64,000 bases of DNA, taken from positions 56,862 through 120,861 of the forward strand of contig JAZLLX010000093.1 of the NCBI GenBank assembly GCA_045598345.1, read 5' to 3'. The stretch comes from Phascolarctobacterium_B sp045598345 (GTDB lineage: Bacteria > Bacillota > Negativicutes > Acidaminococcales > Acidaminococcaceae). The first letter of the stretch is position 1, and every line of letters starts with the position of its first letter. Shown piece by piece: positions 30,001-45,000 of the stretch. The notes beneath the pieces are model-generated. The model was not told the origin of the DNA. It did no database searches and saw nothing but the letters and a program-made list of their open reading frames with translations. Made by a program: the position numbers and the translations under genes.

Positions 30001-33000
30001 AGATTTATCTGTACCATCTTCATTTTGTAATCTCAAACTTTCATCAACAGTCCATGCTGTACCATGAGTAGCAATCCAATCAGTCGGGTCAGGAATGGAG
30101 AATACTGGTGAATCAGCAGGATGGGCATCAATTTGTTTCCAATCTCCTTTATGTGGATCATCCGTTTTAGTAACTTCAACCCACCTCATATTATCCTGAA
30201 TCATTTGTGCCAAACTGAAACCAACGGAACGGGTAACTTTAATATAACCTGCTTTGGTAGAATCCGGATTCTCATCTGCAGTAGCAGCATCTTCAAAAAT
30301 AAACCGGAAATCGTCACTGTAAACCGTTTCTGTCCTGCCCCAAGTAATGTTTCGGTAATCATCAGAACCTGTTGTTGTTACCGGTTTAATGTAGACATAA
30401 GAATCTATTTCCATGTCTTCACTTACTTCAGTAACTTTAATGTTCTTCAGTTTAATTGTGGTATTGTTATCAATGTTACGGCTTATGTTAATTGCATCGT
30501 ACACAATTTTATCGGTTTCATTCAAATAATCTGTACCCGATGTTTCTCCGGCAATTGCACCTGTTTTGGACATATCAATATCAAAGATAAAGTTAAAGCC
30601 ACTGCCTTTTAAGTCCACCGCTTCAATTGTTCCGTTAACATCTTTGTCTGACATATTAATAGTACCGCCATCGGAAACCAAAGTTTCTGTTACAGTCAAG
30701 TTTCCGTAAGTGTTTAACTTACCGCCATTGTCAATTTTGATATTATCAGTTTGCATATCAACATTAGCGTCTTTTGTTAAAGTAGCATTGTTATGGATAA
30801 GAATATCGTCAACGGTCGCTGTGCTGTCCAAAGTAGTATTGCCAATATTCAGAACGGCACTATTGCCATGTTCACTGCCAACCTCAATGGCTTTAACTCT
30901 TGCAATGTACCTGTCTGCATTAAGTGTGCCTTGAACACTCAATTCAACATCATCATCATTCAATACAGTGTTGTCCTTGAAATTAATGGTTCTATTTTGA
31001 GCAATTTCAAAAACACCTTCACCAGCAACTATTTCATTCCAGTCGCCAGTATAATCCAAAGCAATAGTAGCATTGCTGCTCAAAACTACACCGCCGCCGG
31101 ATGCACCAGTATCAACACTGTTGGTAATAGTGGCATCCGCACCTAAAGTAAGTGTGCCATCGTTTAATACCACATCCCTAATCTTCAGTTCTTGGGCACT
31201 GGTGCCGCCGGTTACGGTTACATTAGTACCGGTAAGTTTGCTGATATAGACATTGTCAGTAGAACCGCCTGTCAGGGCAAGTTTACCGGTTGAACCAAAT
31301 GCCAATACGGAACCGTCATCAGCCATAGTCATGCCCTTTTCCAAAGTAACGGTCTTACCGTCAGTAATATCAATCTCAGTATTGGTAACTGCCAAATCCT
31401 CTTCGGCGGTCAAATTACCAAAGTTGATTACACCTTGAGCACCGTCACCATTTAAGGTAAGTTTGCCGTTGGCGGTGGTGTCGCCAAAGTTGTGAGTATG
31501 AGTATTGCCATCTTTAATATTGATGGTAGTTGCACCGGTAATAACAGATGTCGTTGCTGTGAAAGCATTGTTCAAATTGATTGTGCTTGCAGCAGAATTA
31601 TTATAATTGAAAGTGGTAGCATTTATAGTGCCATCAAGATTGGTGGTAACAGCATCTTTAATTGTCACTGTATCGGCAGTAATGTCCGCTGCGGTTTCTG
31701 CATTTATAGTTTTACCTTCAAGAGTTACAGATTTATTGCCACCTATGCCGCCGCTTCCTGCTTTTACATCGTCTTTCAATGTTATGGTTTCTGTGCCTGT
31801 AATTGAAACCGTACCATATTGAGCATAAACATTATTCATAGTAACATTAGTACCATTAACAAGAATGTTACTGGGTGAAGTGCTAGTGGTTTTAACATTA
31901 TTTTTTGCTTCAATGGTTGTACCATTTAACTGAATACTTTGTTTTGCCTCAACTTCGTCATTCAAAAGTAATGTGTCAGTATTTTCGTTACCGATAAGAA
32001 CTAATGATGTTCCCTGAACTTTGCCTTTAGTTTCCACTTTGCCAGTGCTTGCAATTTTAATCTCATCAGCGGAGGTTGTTTCGTTAACAGTGATATCCTT
32101 GCCTGTCAAATTAATAGTACCGCCAGTTGCACTCAAACTCTTGAATACGGCAGTATCCGCACCGCCTTGGGTATTTTTCAAAGTAATAGTACCACCGCTG
32201 ACACTAATCGTAGTATTGGCGGCATCTACACTCTGGGCATCCATAGTGATGTTACTTCTCGCTTCTTCAACAGTAATGCCTGTGCCGAAGGTCAGTTTGC
32301 CTGTGGATGCGGCCAAATCAATACTGCCCTTGGTTGCGGTGATAGCACCAGCAAAGGTAATATCTTTGGCACTCATCTTTATGGAATTACCGGCAGCATC
32401 CAAAGAATTGCCTCCCGCTTCAACCGCACCGCTAATAGTAAGGGTCTTATTGTTTTTAATATCAATATCAATGAGATTGTAAGCGTTTAACCCTGCAAAA
32501 TTGAAATCTTTTACTTCTGTGGAAGTATTAGTCCCTTCGCCGGTAATCTTAATGCTGCCCTTACCGGAAGTCATATCGCCAACAGCAGAAATGTCTGTGG
32601 CCTTAATAATAATATCGTTTGCAGTACTGCCACCATTCGTAGTGCTTACAATGTCGCCAAAGGTTACGGCTTTGTTGGAATATACCTCCACACCCGCAGC
32701 GCCGCTGACCGCACCGGTCATAACAACCTTGCCCGCATTTACGGAATCAGTGCCAACAATAACTTTGCCTGCAGTTGCACTGACCGTACCGCCGGCAGTA
32801 ACTGCACTGCCGTTCATGGTTACAGTGCCGCCACTGATATTGCCGTCAACGGTCAGGGCATTGCCCTTCAGATTTACGGCAGTGCCGCCACTGATTGCAC
32901 CATGAATATTCACCGCAGCACCACCCAAAACGGTAACATTATTCGCTTTCAATACTTCTTCAGCAGTGCTACCAGTGGTATTGTTCACGGTAATCTGATT

Positions 33001-36000
33001 GCCTTGCAAATCAATATCATTGCCTGCTTCAAGTTTATTGAAGGTTGCACTGACCGCACTGGTGCTGTACACCAATTTGATATCATTGCCTGCTTTTAAT
33101 GTTGCGGTTGCATCCACCGTATTGGCATCCATGGTGATATTGCCTGCGGTGGCAGTAACATTAGTATTGATGTCCAACACGCCTTTGGCGGTCAGAACCA
33201 CATTGCCAGCATCTGCGGTAATACCGCCGTCAACAGTAATGTCCTTGCCCTGAATATCAACGGATGTCTCAGAGTCATTGCCTTCGGTATGCACTAATCC
33301 TGTCAGGGAAATGTTTTTGTCGTCAGCGGTCTTCAAACTAATATCTTTGTCCGCCTCAATAGCGGCAAACTCGGCATCCCCTGTGCCGGTTAAAGTAATG
33401 CTGCCGGCAGTTGCTGTCATTGTATCTTTGGCTGTAATGCTACCGCCGGTCAAAGTGATGTTTCCGGCTGTGGCAGTTACGGTATCAGCAAATTCAGCGG
33501 TGGTGAAGGTAGAAACAACACCTGTGCCTGCCTGAACCGCACCGGCAATTTCTAAAGTACCGCCAGTTAAAGTAACGATTTCACCACCGGTAATGTCATT
33601 GGCAACAGAAAGTTTAGTGCCACCGGTCAAAGTTACATCATCGGAGCCATTGACTTTGCCTTGGATATTTACATTGCGGGTACCATTGACAGTAATAGTA
33701 CCACCGGTGGTCTTCAGCACTTCATCATCAATGCTGTCAACATAGTTGACAGTAATGTCTTTGCCTTGCAAATCTATATTCTTGCCCGCATTAATCTTCT
33801 TGAAAGTTGCACTGGCAGAAGTATCGCCATTCAAAGTAATGTCACCGCCTGCGGTCATGGATGCACTTGCATCCACAGAGTTGGCATGCATAGCAATATT
33901 GCCGGTGTTGGCAGTAACATCTTTATTGATATCCAAAATGCCTGCGGCAGTCAAAAGCACACTGCCTGCCGCTGCGGTAATGCCACCGTCAACAGTAATA
34001 TTTCTGCCTTTAACATCAACAGTATTTGTTGTTGCAGCATTGCCTGTACCAGTTGCAGTAACAAGCCCATTTAATGTAATGTCATTACTATTTGTGGTCT
34101 TTAATACCACATCCTTGTGTGCAGTCAAGGCATCAAATTCTGCATCGCCGCCAGTTGTAGTATTGTCCATTAAGATGCTGCCTTTGGCAGAAGTCATATC
34201 TTTGGCAATAATATCTTTAACATTTAAAATGATATTATTTTCGTTTGTCCCTGTGGTTTCTACATTGGCATTAAATTGAACCTTATTGCCTGAATATACA
34301 GTAATGCCGTCAGTTGCAGATACTGCCCCGTCAAAGGTTGCAGTATTAACACCTGTTTCACTCGTACCAATGGATACGGTGCCGCCGGTGGCGGTAACAC
34401 TCTTGCCGGATACGGAACCGCCGGTCAGTACCACATTCAAACCTTGAACTGCATCACCTAACTTAAGGGATGTAGTGCCGTTTAAGTTGACATCACTTGT
34501 ACCGGTAACTGTGCCTTTCAGTTCCACTTCACCTGTACCGTTGACGGTAATTTTCTGTGCGGAAAGGTCTTTGTTGGCAATAATATTATTGCCCTGCAAA
34601 TTAATATCAGTGCCTGCTTTCAAATTATTAAACTCTGCAGTTCCTGCAGTTGCATATTGGGTCAAAGTAATGCTGCCGGCGGTGGCTTCAATATCACCGG
34701 TTGCAGTCACATTATCTGCCTTCAGAACAACATTATCAGCACCGGTTACGGTCTTGCCGGATGCGATGGTCAATTTGTTTGCCGCAGTAAGATTTACATC
34801 GCCTGCAGTTGTTGTAACATCTGCATTAACATTCACTTTGTTGCCTGTAACAATAACTGCGGCATTATCCTTCTTTGCAGTCCCTTGAGCAGAAACATCT
34901 CCGTTCAAGGTAATGTCCGCCAAAGCGCCGCCATTGAGTTCAATATAATCACGGGCAGAAATTCCCGCAAAGGTGTCAGTAATAGTTTCACCAGTTGTGC
35001 CGGTAACATTCATAACTACTTTGCCGCCAGCAGCATTCATGGCGCCGGTTGCAGTAATGTTCTTGACATCAAGAGTAATATCACCATTAGTTGCAGTAAC
35101 TCCTTTAACTTTGGCGTCAATGGAGGAATATATTTCAACTCCGGTTGCACCAGTTACATTATCTTGCAGTTGGACATTGCCAATCTTATCACCGTCCGCT
35201 CCAACAGTAACTTTAGCGGATTTTGCTTCAACGGTTCCTTCCGCAGTTACAGAACCGCCGTTCAAAGCGACAGACGCACCTTCAACCGCACCTTTTACCT
35301 GCAGGGAAACATCACCGTTCAATGTAACATTTTCTGTACCGGTAACTGCACCTTTTAAATCAACAATGCCTTTGCCGTTAACGCTAATTGTTCCAGAGGT
35401 AAGGTTATTGTTGGCAGTAATATCCTTGCCTTGCAAATCAATGAGTTTTCCGGCAGTTATGTTGTTAAAGGTTGCACTGACAGCGTTGGTATTGGGTGAA
35501 AGGATAACACTGCCGTTTTCAGCAACAAGGTCGCCATAGGCAAGCACGGTTGCCGCATCCATAGTAATGGTGGCATTTTGTGCTTGGGCAGTAATAGCAG
35601 TACCTGCTTTAATATTTAATGTATTTTCAGCATCCAGGGAAATATTGCCCTTGGTTGCCGTAATATCAGCATTTACATTGAGGGTCTTGCCGCTAACTTC
35701 TACACCATTAGTACCTTTCAAAGCATTGCCTGCGGCAGTAACTGCTCCGTCAATGGTAATAATGCTGTTTGTACCGCCGTTAAGGGCAACATAGCCGCCG
35801 GCAGAAACTGCAACAGTGCCGGAAGTAACGCCAAAGGTTGCATCCCCGCTGGCACTCATATCAATACTGCCTGCTGTCGCCGTCATAGTGTCAGCAGATG
35901 TGAGTTTATTGACTATTAAAGTAATATTGCCTGTTCCAGCGGTAACTGTATCGCCAAAAGCCACATTTTCGCTGGAATATACATTTATGGCATTGGTGGC

Positions 36001-39000
36001 GCTGACTGCACCGGTCAGGGTTACGGAAGCAATTGGAGTATCTTCTGTACCAATGGTAATAGTACCCTTGGCAGAATCATCACTTGCGGCTGTTACCGTC
36101 CCTTGGGCAAGCACTTCGCCGCCGTTCAGGATTACATCCTGGCCTGCAACATCGCCTTCCATGGTCAAACTGATGGAACCGTTCAAATCCACATCGCCGC
36201 CGGTAGTGCTAACCTCCTGCCTGGTGGTAACGGTATCGCCCCTTAAAATAATATCTTTAGTGGCGGACAGGGTGTTGAAGGTTGCAGTGCCCACATGGCC
36301 TGCTTCATCCTCCATAAGGATGCTGCCGCCGGCAACAATACTGCCGTCAGCAGTAACATTTTTGGCATCAATGATTACATCCTCACCCGCCTTAACTGTT
36401 TTGCCCGTCTGAATGGTCAGGCCGTCCGCTATATTGAGGACTACATCACCATTTATAGTAGTGCCAGATACGTTGTTCACATCTGCGTTCACTTTCAAGG
36501 TCTTGGCAGTGATGGCAATGCCGGCGCCGTCAGTTGTTAATGCAGTGCCTGTGGCATTAACTGCATCATTCAAAGTAATTACGCCGGTATCACCGCCGTC
36601 AATGGTAATGTAATTCTTGGCAGTAATTGCCTGTAAATCCGCCTGGGCAGTTACACCGCTCAGGATAACACTGCCGCTTGCAGAATTGATTGCACTTGCC
36701 GGTTTATTGGCTTTAACAGTTGCACCGGTAATGGAGATATCGCCTGTACCCTCATTGGTTACAGTGCTGTCAAAGGTAAAGGTGTTTGCATAAACATCAA
36801 TGCCATCGGTTGCGCTCATGGCGCCGGCAAATTTTGCACTGGTAACCGGTTTTGCTGAAGTGCCTACACTGAGAGTGCCGCCGGTGGCTGCAACAGTACT
36901 GTTGGCAGTTACAGTGCCGCCATTAATAACAACATCTTTGCCGCTGACTGCTCCTGTCATTGTCAAAGAAGTGCCGCCCGTCAAGGTGGCAGTTGCCGTA
37001 TTGGCAGTTACTGCACCCAGTAACTGAACTTCGCCGTCACCTTCCACGGTAACTGTGCCGGCAGTAAGGTCCGCATTGGCGGTAATGTTATTGCCAAGCA
37101 AACTGATTATGTCTTTTGCGGTCAAGTTATTAAAGGTGGCAGTACCCGCCGCTTCACCCTTGTCAATTAAGTAGATACTGCCTTGTTCTGCTTTAATATC
37201 GCCTGTTGCAACAACAGTAGCGGAGTCCATATAAACATTGCCTTTTGTTGCTTCTACCGTAACTCCACCGGCAATAGCCAGTTTCTCGCTGGTGGTGAGA
37301 AGGATATTGCCGTCAGTAGCGGTGGTATCGGCATTGACATTGATGGTCCTGCCTGCAATATCAATGGCTTTATCGGTAACTGCGCCTGTGCCTGTGCCTG
37401 ACAATTTATTTGTACCGGTGGCATTAACTTCGTCATTCAAAGTAATGGTACCGGTGGTGCCGCCGTCAACAGTGATGTAATTGAAGGCGGTAATTTTATC
37501 TAAGTTTGCTTCGGCAGTTACACCACTTAAAATTACGCTGCCGGAGCCGGATTTGATTTCATCTTTAGCCGTAATCTGGGCAGAGTCCACCTTAATATCG
37601 TTGGCAGAACCTGCACCTGTGCTTGTGGAAACAGTGGAATCAAAGGTAACAGAGCCGGCATAAACATCAATACCTTGGGCTGCGCTTAAAGCCCCTGTGA
37701 AACTGCCGGAAGTGATTTTGTCTGTTGTACTTTGACCTACGGTAATCTTGCCGTTTTGGGCAGTAATATCCCCTTGGGCGGTAACATTGCCGCCGTTAAT
37801 AGCAACATTGGTTGCACCAACTACCGCACCGCCGATACTGAGGGTTGTGCCGCCTGTCAGGGTAACTGCACCAACGGTGGAGGTAACAGCAACTTTTTTG
37901 CCATCAGTCGCTTCGGCAGGAACCGCCCCTTTCAAGTCCACGATGCCACGACCATTTACGGTAACTGTGCCGGCAGTAAGGGCCGCATTGGCAGTAATGT
38001 TATTGCCAAGCAAACTGATTTCTTTATCTGCATTCAAGTTGTTAAAGGTGGCAGTATCGGCGTTATCTTTATTCAGTAACTTAATACTGCCTGTGGTGGC
38101 GTTAATGTCGCCCGAAGCGCTTACGGATGCGGAATCCATAATTACATCGCCTTGGGAGGAAGTAACGCTCTTGCCGCTGCCAATGGTCAGTACACCGGCG
38201 GTGGTGAACTTCACATCACCCTTGCCGGCAGTAATATCTGCCTGAACATTGATATTGTTGCCTTTTACTTCCACGCCATTGCCGTTTGCAGAACCATCAA
38301 CTGCTTTGGCAGTTCCATCTTCTGATGTTGTAACAGTACCTGACAAAGTGATATTGCCTGTGTCGCCGCCCTGAATATCAATATAATTCTTGGCGCTGAC
38401 TGCCTGCAAGTCCGCAGAATCGGTTACGCCGTTGATAATTACTTTGCCCATGCCGGAAGTGATGGCGCCCCCAGCCACTAATTTTTGAGTATTTAACGTA
38501 ATATCGTTATCAGCAACACCGCTATTTCCACTATCTTGAGTGGTAACGCTGGAGCCAAAGGTAAGATTGGTTGCATCAATAGTAATCTTATCCGTTGCAC
38601 TTAAAGCGCCCTGCAAAGTTGCGGTGCCGACAGTGCTGTCCTGACCAATCTTAATTTCACCATCAGTGGCAGTAATGGTGGCAGTTGTGGCAGTTGCTCT
38701 AACGGTAGCGCCGTCCAAGGTTACGGCAGTGCCGCTTACCGCACCGTCCATAGTAAGGGTGGCGTCTGATTTCATGGTGACAGAGCCGTTACCTTCGCTG
38801 TTTGCCGCTATAGTACCGGTTACAGTCCCCTTGGTCCAAACATCGCCGGTACCGATAATATTGATAGTATTAGTTAATAAATTATTGTTGGCAGTGATTG
38901 CCTTGCCCTGCAAATCAATTTTGTTCAATGCCTGTAATTCGTTAAAGGTGGCACTGACCGCATTAGCGTTTTCAACAAGGGTAATGCTGCCATTTGTTGC

Positions 39001-42000
39001 CGTAATCTTGGTGTCGGCAGCCATTTCCACGGTAGCCGCATCAAGGGTAACATCCTTATCTGCAGTAATATTGCCTTTAATATCCACTTTGCCTGTTTGG
39101 GCAGTCAAAGAGGCACTGCCTGCTGTGGCAGTTACGGAAGCGCCGTTACCGATATTGATATCCTTGCCGGTAATGGTTACGGCGTCAGCAGTGCCGGCAA
39201 CATCAGTACCGTCGGCGGTCAAAGTGCCGGACAGGGTGACAACACCTGTTCCCGAATTGAGGGCGATTGTCTTGCCTGCAGCAATATTCTTCAAAAGAAT
39301 GTCCCCGGTAGTGGTGGTCATGGCAATATCCCCGCCGGAAGCGGTTACATTGCCCAGACCTTCGCCCGCCGTATTGGCCGTAACGGATTGGGCGTTAATA
39401 GTGATATTACCTGCATTAGCAACCGCATTGGTAGCAAAGGTCAGGCCGCCTGTAGCAGTTACAGCAATTCCATTGGCGGCAGTAACATCTTTGTTAAAGT
39501 TCACTGTTCCTGCATTCGTTGTGGAATTGCCGACAGTAATTGCCCCTGTGGTGGATGTGACTGTGCCTTTGGCAGTAATATCCGCACCGTTCAGGGCCAC
39601 GGAAGTGCCGCTGATGTTGCCGTTGACAATCAGTTTGGTCCCGCCGTTCAAGGTTACGGAACCGTAACCTTCACTGTCGGTTGAAGTGGCGCCGGTAACC
39701 GCCTGGAGAATTACTTCACCGGAACCGTCAACAACTACAGTATTGGTACTGAAATCTTTACCTACTGTAATATTATTACCTTTTAAGTTGATTTCGTCTT
39801 TTGCATATAATTGTTCAAAAGTTGCTTTATTAAAGGTTGTATTTGTATTATTGAGGATGATGCTGCCGTTGGTGGCGGTAATGGTGCCGGTGGCAGTAAC
39901 ATCCTTAGCATTCATTATTACATCGTCATTGGCAGTTACGCTGCCGGGCAGGGTCAGGGTGCCGGTGGCAGTGAGTTTTACATCGGCGCCTGCGCCTGTA
40001 TTGGCAGTAATAGTTGCATTATTGCCGGATGCCGTAATATTGTTGGCGCTGAGGGTAACCCCGTTTGTACCGCCCGAAGTAATGGCATTGTCAAATTTAA
40101 TTTCTTTGCCGGTTGCACTCATGCTAATATCCCCGCCGGCAGTAACAATGTGCAGGGACGCATCCCCCGTGCCGGTCATGGTAATATTACCGGTCTTGGC
40201 CCAAATTTGCGCTCCGGTTGCGGTCAATTTTTCGTTTTCCAAAGCAATATCGCCTGTGGTGGCAGTCACATTACCGTCAAAGGAAATTTCACCGTTGCTT
40301 AACATAGTAATGCCATTAGCGGCAGTAACAGTGTTATTGAAACTTGCAGATGTAACATATTTGTCAGTCCCACCGACCAAAATTGCACCTTCGGTGGAGG
40401 TTACGCTCTGCTCTGCATTAATTTCTCCGCCCAACAATGTGACAACGCTGCCCTCAACAGTTCCCTTGGTTCTTAAGGAAGTGTCGCCTTCCAGGGTGAC
40501 AGTAGTTGCGCCTGTAATATTGCCCTTTGCCAATACTTCACCGCTGCCGTTGACATTGATTGTGGTTGCGTCAACCGTCTTGTTCAGGGTGATTTTATTG
40601 CCCTGCAAATTAATATTGGCCGCTTTCAGTTCGTCAAATTCCGCACTGACTGCGCCTTCGGGTTTGGTTAAGGTAATATCCCCTTCTGCCTCAATCTTGG
40701 CACTTGCCTGTACGGTCTTGGCATTCAAATGCACATCTTTGGCGGAGGTGACAGCACCTTTCAAAGTAATGCTGTCCGTTGCAGTCAAATCAATGTCCCC
40801 TGCAGTGGTGGTAAGGGTGCTGACTGTAGTTCCCGCATTGATGGTCTTGGCGCTTACGGTAATACCTGCCAAGTTAGTGGAACCAACCGCCTCTACTGTA
40901 TTGCTGAAAGTTACTTCCCCGTTAGTGTCTGTTACCTTAAATGTGGTACCGGCATATACAACATTGAATTTTGCTGTGCCGTTGGCAGTGATGTCAATAG
41001 CGCCTGCATTGGCAGTCAAATTATTTTGCGCTTCAAAAGTGCCGTTATCTCTTACCACAATATCTCCGGTGGTGGCGGTTGTGGCTCCGCCAAAGGTCAG
41101 GGATTCTGCAATATCAGCAGTAATGCCCGTACCTGCAGTAACAATGCCGGTCAGGGAAACCTTGCCCGCCTCATCTCCAGAAGCGCCAATGGTCAAGGTA
41201 CTTGCCGCATTTACTAATTTATTATTAGTTACATTAACAATATCACCGTTGAAGAAGATGGTGCCGCCGGAAACATCGTTCTGCATTTCCAGTTTGGTGT
41301 CGCCCACCATGTGAACACTGGTAGCACCGTTGATTGTACCTATTACTGTAACGGTGCCGGTGCCGTCAGTATTGATTACATTGGCGCCCATATTGCCGTT
41401 GACAGTAATATCCTTACCGTCCAAATCAATAGTGCCGTTGGTGGCGGTCAAGTCCTTAAATTGGGCGGAAACAGCGGTGGTCTTCTGGTCCAAACTGATG
41501 GTACCGCCGCTGACAACGCTTAAACTTGCTGTTGCGGCTTCAACTGTATCCGCATTTACGATAATATCCCCATTGGTTGCAGTGGCGGTATTATTGGTTA
41601 AAGTCAATGTATTGGTGTCAAATTTAATATTACCGTTAGCAACATTAATATTGCTGCCGGAGGTAATGCTGCCCGCAGTAATTTCCATTGCGGTCTTGCC
41701 ATCCGAGAGTAAAGTACTGCCTGCCACATTTACAACATCGCCCAAGGTAACGGTCTTGCCGGCGGCAGTAACCTGCATGGATTTGTTGACAGCCAACTCA
41801 TCCAAAGCAACATCGCCGGTGGCAGTTACAAAGAGGTTGCCGGCTTTTGCCCAAACCTTTTCAGATGTAGTAAGGGTGCCGGTTTCTAATGTAATATCTC
41901 CTGTATTAACAGTAACTTCTTTACTGAATGTTAAAGAGGTATCTGCATAAGCATTAAGGGTATCTGCAACAGTAACTGCTCTACTGAAAGTAACAGTTCC

Positions 42001-45000
42001 TGCATGAGTTCCGCCATCGCTGCCATCGCCAATATTCAAAGCGCCTGTTGTGGTTTCAACTTCGCCTTTGGCAAGGACGGTGCCGCCGTTAAAGAAGATT
42101 GTGCCGCCGGAAACATCATTCTGCATTTCCAGTTTGGTGTCGCCCACCATGTGAACACTGGTAGCACCGTTGATTGTGCCTTTTACGGTAACAGTGCCGG
42201 TGCCGTCAGTATTGATTACATCGGCAGACATACCGCCGTTGACAGTAATGTCCTTGCCGTCCAAATCAATGGTGCCATTGGTGGCGGTCAAGTCCTTAAA
42301 CTTGGCGGAAACAGCGGTGGTCTTCGGGTCCAAACTGATGGTGCCGCCGCTGACAACGCTTAAACTTGCTGTTGCGGCTTCAACTGTATCTGCTTTTACG
42401 ATAATATCCCCATTGGTTGCAGTGGCGGTATTATTGGTTAAAGTCAATGTATTGGTGTCAAATTTAATATTACCATTAGCAACATTGATATTGCTGCCGG
42501 AGGTAATGCTGCCCGCAGTAATTTCCATTGCGGTCTTGCCATCCGAGAGTAAAGTACTGCCTGCCACATTTACAACATCGCCCAAAGTAACGGTCTTGCC
42601 GGTGGCAGTAACCTGCATGGATTTGTTGATATTCAACTCATCCAGAGCAACATTGCCGGTGGCAGTTACAAAGAGGTTGCCGGCTTCTGCTGTAATTGTG
42701 TTTTTAGCAGTCAAAGCCACTGTATTCAGGGTAATATCCCCTGCAGTAGCAGTAACTGTCTTATCAAAAGTCAGGGAAGTGCCAATATAGGCATTGATGG
42801 CATTAGCTGCAATAACATCACCGTTAAAGGTTACAGTGCCGGCTTTGCCTGTGGAAGTGCCTATATTCAGAGCCCCTGCTGTGGTTGTAACATTACCTTT
42901 GGCAAGGACGGTGCCGCCGTTAAAGGATGCCGTGCCGCCTGTAACATTGCCCTGCATTTCCAGTTTGGTGGTGCCGTTCATATCAACACTGGTAGTGCCG
43001 TTGATAGCACCCACTACAAGAACATTGCCGGTGCCGTTGGTATCAATTACATCGGCAGACATACCGCCGTTGACAGTAATATCCTTGCCGTCCAAATCAA
43101 TAGTGCCGCCATTTGCGGTCAGTCCCCTGAAGGTTGCGGACACAGCAGTCCCCTTCGGGTCCAAACTGATGGTCTTGCCGGCAGTTTCCAATACCAAATC
43201 AGTACTTGCCGCATTGACCGTATTTGCGGTCATGGTAATATTGCCATTGGTGGCAGTAACTGATTTATTGCTGCCCAAGGTCAGGGTGTTGGTAATAAAG
43301 TTTATATCACCCTTGGTTGTGGAAACATCGCCGCTGGCAGTAATGGTTCCGGCAGCAACATAAATACCATAATCACCACTGGCTACCGCACCGCCGCCGG
43401 TCAGGAAAGTGCCGTCAGCATGAATATTGTTGTTAAAGGTAATATCCTTGCCATCGGCAGTGGTCATATTGATGTTGTCATAAGCGTTGACGGTATTGAA
43501 CTTGGCGTTGCCCGTGCCGTTCAGTACCACACTGCCCTTGCCTGCAGTAATGGCGGCAGCGGTGGCGGTCAAGTCGCCCACATTAAACACAATATCGTTG
43601 TGGGCAACACTTGTGGAAGAAGTTGCTGTACCGGTTGAAACTGTAGCGCCGCCCAAGGTAAGGGAGGTGGTGGCATTGATTTCAATGCCGTCCGTTGCGG
43701 ACATGGTGCCTGAGAATGAAGCGGTATTAGTGGCAGGGGTGCTTAAGCCCGCAGTAATTTTGCCTCCTGTGGCAGTCATATTGGAACCGGCATTGCCCGT
43801 AATGCTCTTGCCTGTCAAATCAATGGATTTGCCGGTCACGGTGCCGCCGGAGAGGGTAACGCTGTTCTCGCCTTTGATGGCGATTGCACCGGTTGCGTTT
43901 ATTTGATTGAATGTTACATCCGTTGTACCATCGGCTGTAACAGTGTTTGCCTGGGTTGCCCCGTTAACCGTAATGGCCTTGCCCTGCAAATTAATTGCCT
44001 GTTCGGCGGTCAGAGCGCTGAAGGTTGCGGAAACAGGGGTAATGCCATCTTTTGACAGAGTAATATTTGTTTTTGCATTGATATTGCCGGAATTGACGGT
44101 GGGGGCTTTCAGGGTTACGGAATCGTTAGAACTTGTAATTCCACCGCCAGTGGTAATGCTGGTGGTGCCGTCAATGGTAATGGCGTCAGCAGCACTTATC
44201 AAGCCCGTAACATTCACAATGCCTGCATCAATGTCAATGCCTGTGGCTGCTGTAATGGTGCTCCTGCCGGTCAAAGTGCCGGTAACATCCATATCAATGT
44301 TTGCCGCAACATCAACTTTCGCCCCAAATTCCGCATTGCCGCTGGCATTCAGGGTCAATGCCCCTTCAGTTGTAGTGAAAGTTGCAGTAGTGCCGGAAGC
44401 GGTATAATTGCCCACATACATGGTTGCAGAAGCCGCATTAACTATTCCGGTTGTAAGAGATGCCACCTTGCTGGAAGTGCTTGAACCCACGGTTAAAGCA
44501 TTTGCAGCAGTCAAATTCTTGGTGGTTACAGAGCCGGAACCGCCCTGCAAAGTAATGCTTTTTGCACTGATGTTATTGGTATTGCCGGTGCCGGCAACTT
44601 TGAGATCTGCCGCACCTGTAAGGGTGAAAGCATTGCTAATGGTCAGATTGCCCGTAGCATTGGCAGTCAAGTCCTTGGTTTCAGTGATGTTGCCGCTGAC
44701 GGTAATATCCTTGGCGGACATATCTATCTTATTGGTGGCAGTCATATTGGCAAAAGTAACTGCACCGCCAGCATCAGTAACCTTAATATCATTGCCTGCG
44801 GTCACTTTGCCCGTAGCGAGGACAGTATTGCCTGCCACAGTCATTATTATGTCATTAACGCCTTCAGCAGTCAGTCCGCCTGTGCCGATGTTCACACTGC
44901 CGCCAGTTGTGGAGTTAATACTGATATTGCCGGCAGTGGACTTAACAAGGCCCGTGCCGGTGGTAAAGGACTTGGAATCAACAGTAATGGCCTTGGCAGT

